From Cellulomonas sp. (GTDB lineage Bacteria > Actinomycetota > Actinomycetes > Actinomycetales > Cellulomonadaceae), in the NCBI RefSeq assembly GCF_015234515.1, contig NZ_JADGMY010000017.1, positions 20,826-84,825 of the forward strand: a stretch of 64,000 bases of DNA, written 5' to 3'. Both the position numbers and the translations under genes were made by a program. Numbering within the stretch: position 1 is the stretch's first letter; each line of letters starts with the position of its first letter. The notes beneath the pieces were generated by a model that worked only from the letters and a program-made list of their open reading frames with translations, was not told where the DNA came from and searched no databases. Below are positions 63,622 to 64,000 of the stretch, piece after piece.

Positions 63622-64000
63622 ATGATGACAGTCCGACGCGGGGTACCCGCCACGGTGCGTCGGACGATCGGCGTCCTGTCCCCGGTGGTCGGGGGCTTCT
63701 ACTTCGGTGCAGTGATCGCCGGTGTGGCGCGTGCCGCACGCGGCGTGGGGCACCGGGTGGTGGCGGTCCAGACGTACCCGGCGGGGCTCGACCGCGAGCG
63801 CTACCCCGAGGAGTCGGTGCTCGACACGCCGGTCGCGCTGGGCGCGGTCGACGGCCTCGTCGTGATCGGCAAGGCCCTCAGCCCCGAGCGGCTCGCCGCC
63901 GTCCGGGAGTGGGGCGTGCCGGTCGTGCTCATCAGCGAGGACCCGGCGCACCCCGACGACCCCGTGGTGGTCCCGGACAACGTCGGAGGCGTCCGGGCCG
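63622..64000 (+). CDS. LacI-like sensor domain protein, cut by window edge
   Basis: An open frame from ATG 63622 to the end of the window, 126 codons. It begins RRTIGVLSPVVGGFYFGAVI and continues with VDGLVVIGKALSPERLAAV and PDNVGGVR, the start of a LacI-type ligand-binding domain. There is no helix-turn-helix before it, so it is not an ordinary repressor; in related organisms such domains can precede signalling modules, which may lie beyond 64000. No strong ribosome site is visible. Confidence 0.7.
   Translation, partial: MMTVRRGVPATVRRTIGVLSPVVGGFYFGAVIAGVARAARGVGHRVVAVQTYPAGLDRERYPEESVLDTPVALGAVDGLVVIGKALSPERLAAVREWGVPVVLISEDPAHPDDPVVVPDNVGGVRA

Overview
The window is very GC-rich with GTG and ATGA/GTGA-coupled starts, and the gene content (RbpA, OpcA, Ku/LigD, scpAB with parA, TP-rich-linker cellulases with family 2 carbohydrate-binding modules) points to a cellulolytic actinobacterium, most likely Cellulomonas or a close relative. 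This assignment is inference from gene content; no 16S gene is present.

Layout. 1-3000 (+): pgk-tpiA glycolysis pair, secG, rbpA. 3046-10451 (-): pentose-phosphate operon tkt-tal-zwf-opcA-pgl, whose last gene is an in-frame fusion of 6-phosphogluconolactonase and an O-methyltransferase. 10756-21491 (+): ctaB, xerD, then a tightly overlapping housekeeping chain parA-scpA-scpB-rluB-tyrA-cmk-plsC, followed by der and a membrane protein. 21584-21657: tRNA-Pro(GGG). 21745-22611 (-): universal stress protein. 22725-31852 (-): a Nit1C-type nitrogen-starvation/nitrilase cluster (radical SAM, GNAT/AIR-synthase fusion, MSMEG_0572-like, nitrilase, MSMEG_0570-like, flavin oxidoreductase, a second nitrilase-fold gene, glycosyltransferase, acyl-CoA ligase). 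The second nitrilase paralogue has lost the catalytic Cys and Glu and is probably not a hydrolase.

32044-35939: accessory stress genes (EEP phosphatase/nuclease, manganese catalase with a CRP-like box, DUF899, phosphoribosyltransferase). 35940-39529: an accessory patch with an ABC-2-like membrane protein, an isochorismatase-fold hydrolase and a divergent HxlR regulator, bordered by gene remnants. 39530-49625: DUF2231 membrane protein, three-gene succinate dehydrogenase sdhCAB, MFS transporter, aldo/keto reductase, sigma factor coupled to ogt, and malate:quinone oxidoreductase behind a 34-bp dyad.

50033-58331: App1/DUF2183 and Dps, divergent non-homologous end-joining genes (LigD polymerase, ATP-dependent ligase / Ku, PHP phosphoesterase), HU, and a threonine aldolase. 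58389-64000: two secreted cellulases (GH5-CBM2, GH6-CBM2), a LacI-family regulator beside them, and the start of a LacI-like sensor protein lacking a DNA-binding domain that runs off the right edge. Together the right end encodes regulated cellulose degradation, whose sugars would enter the glycolytic and pentose-phosphate genes on the left.
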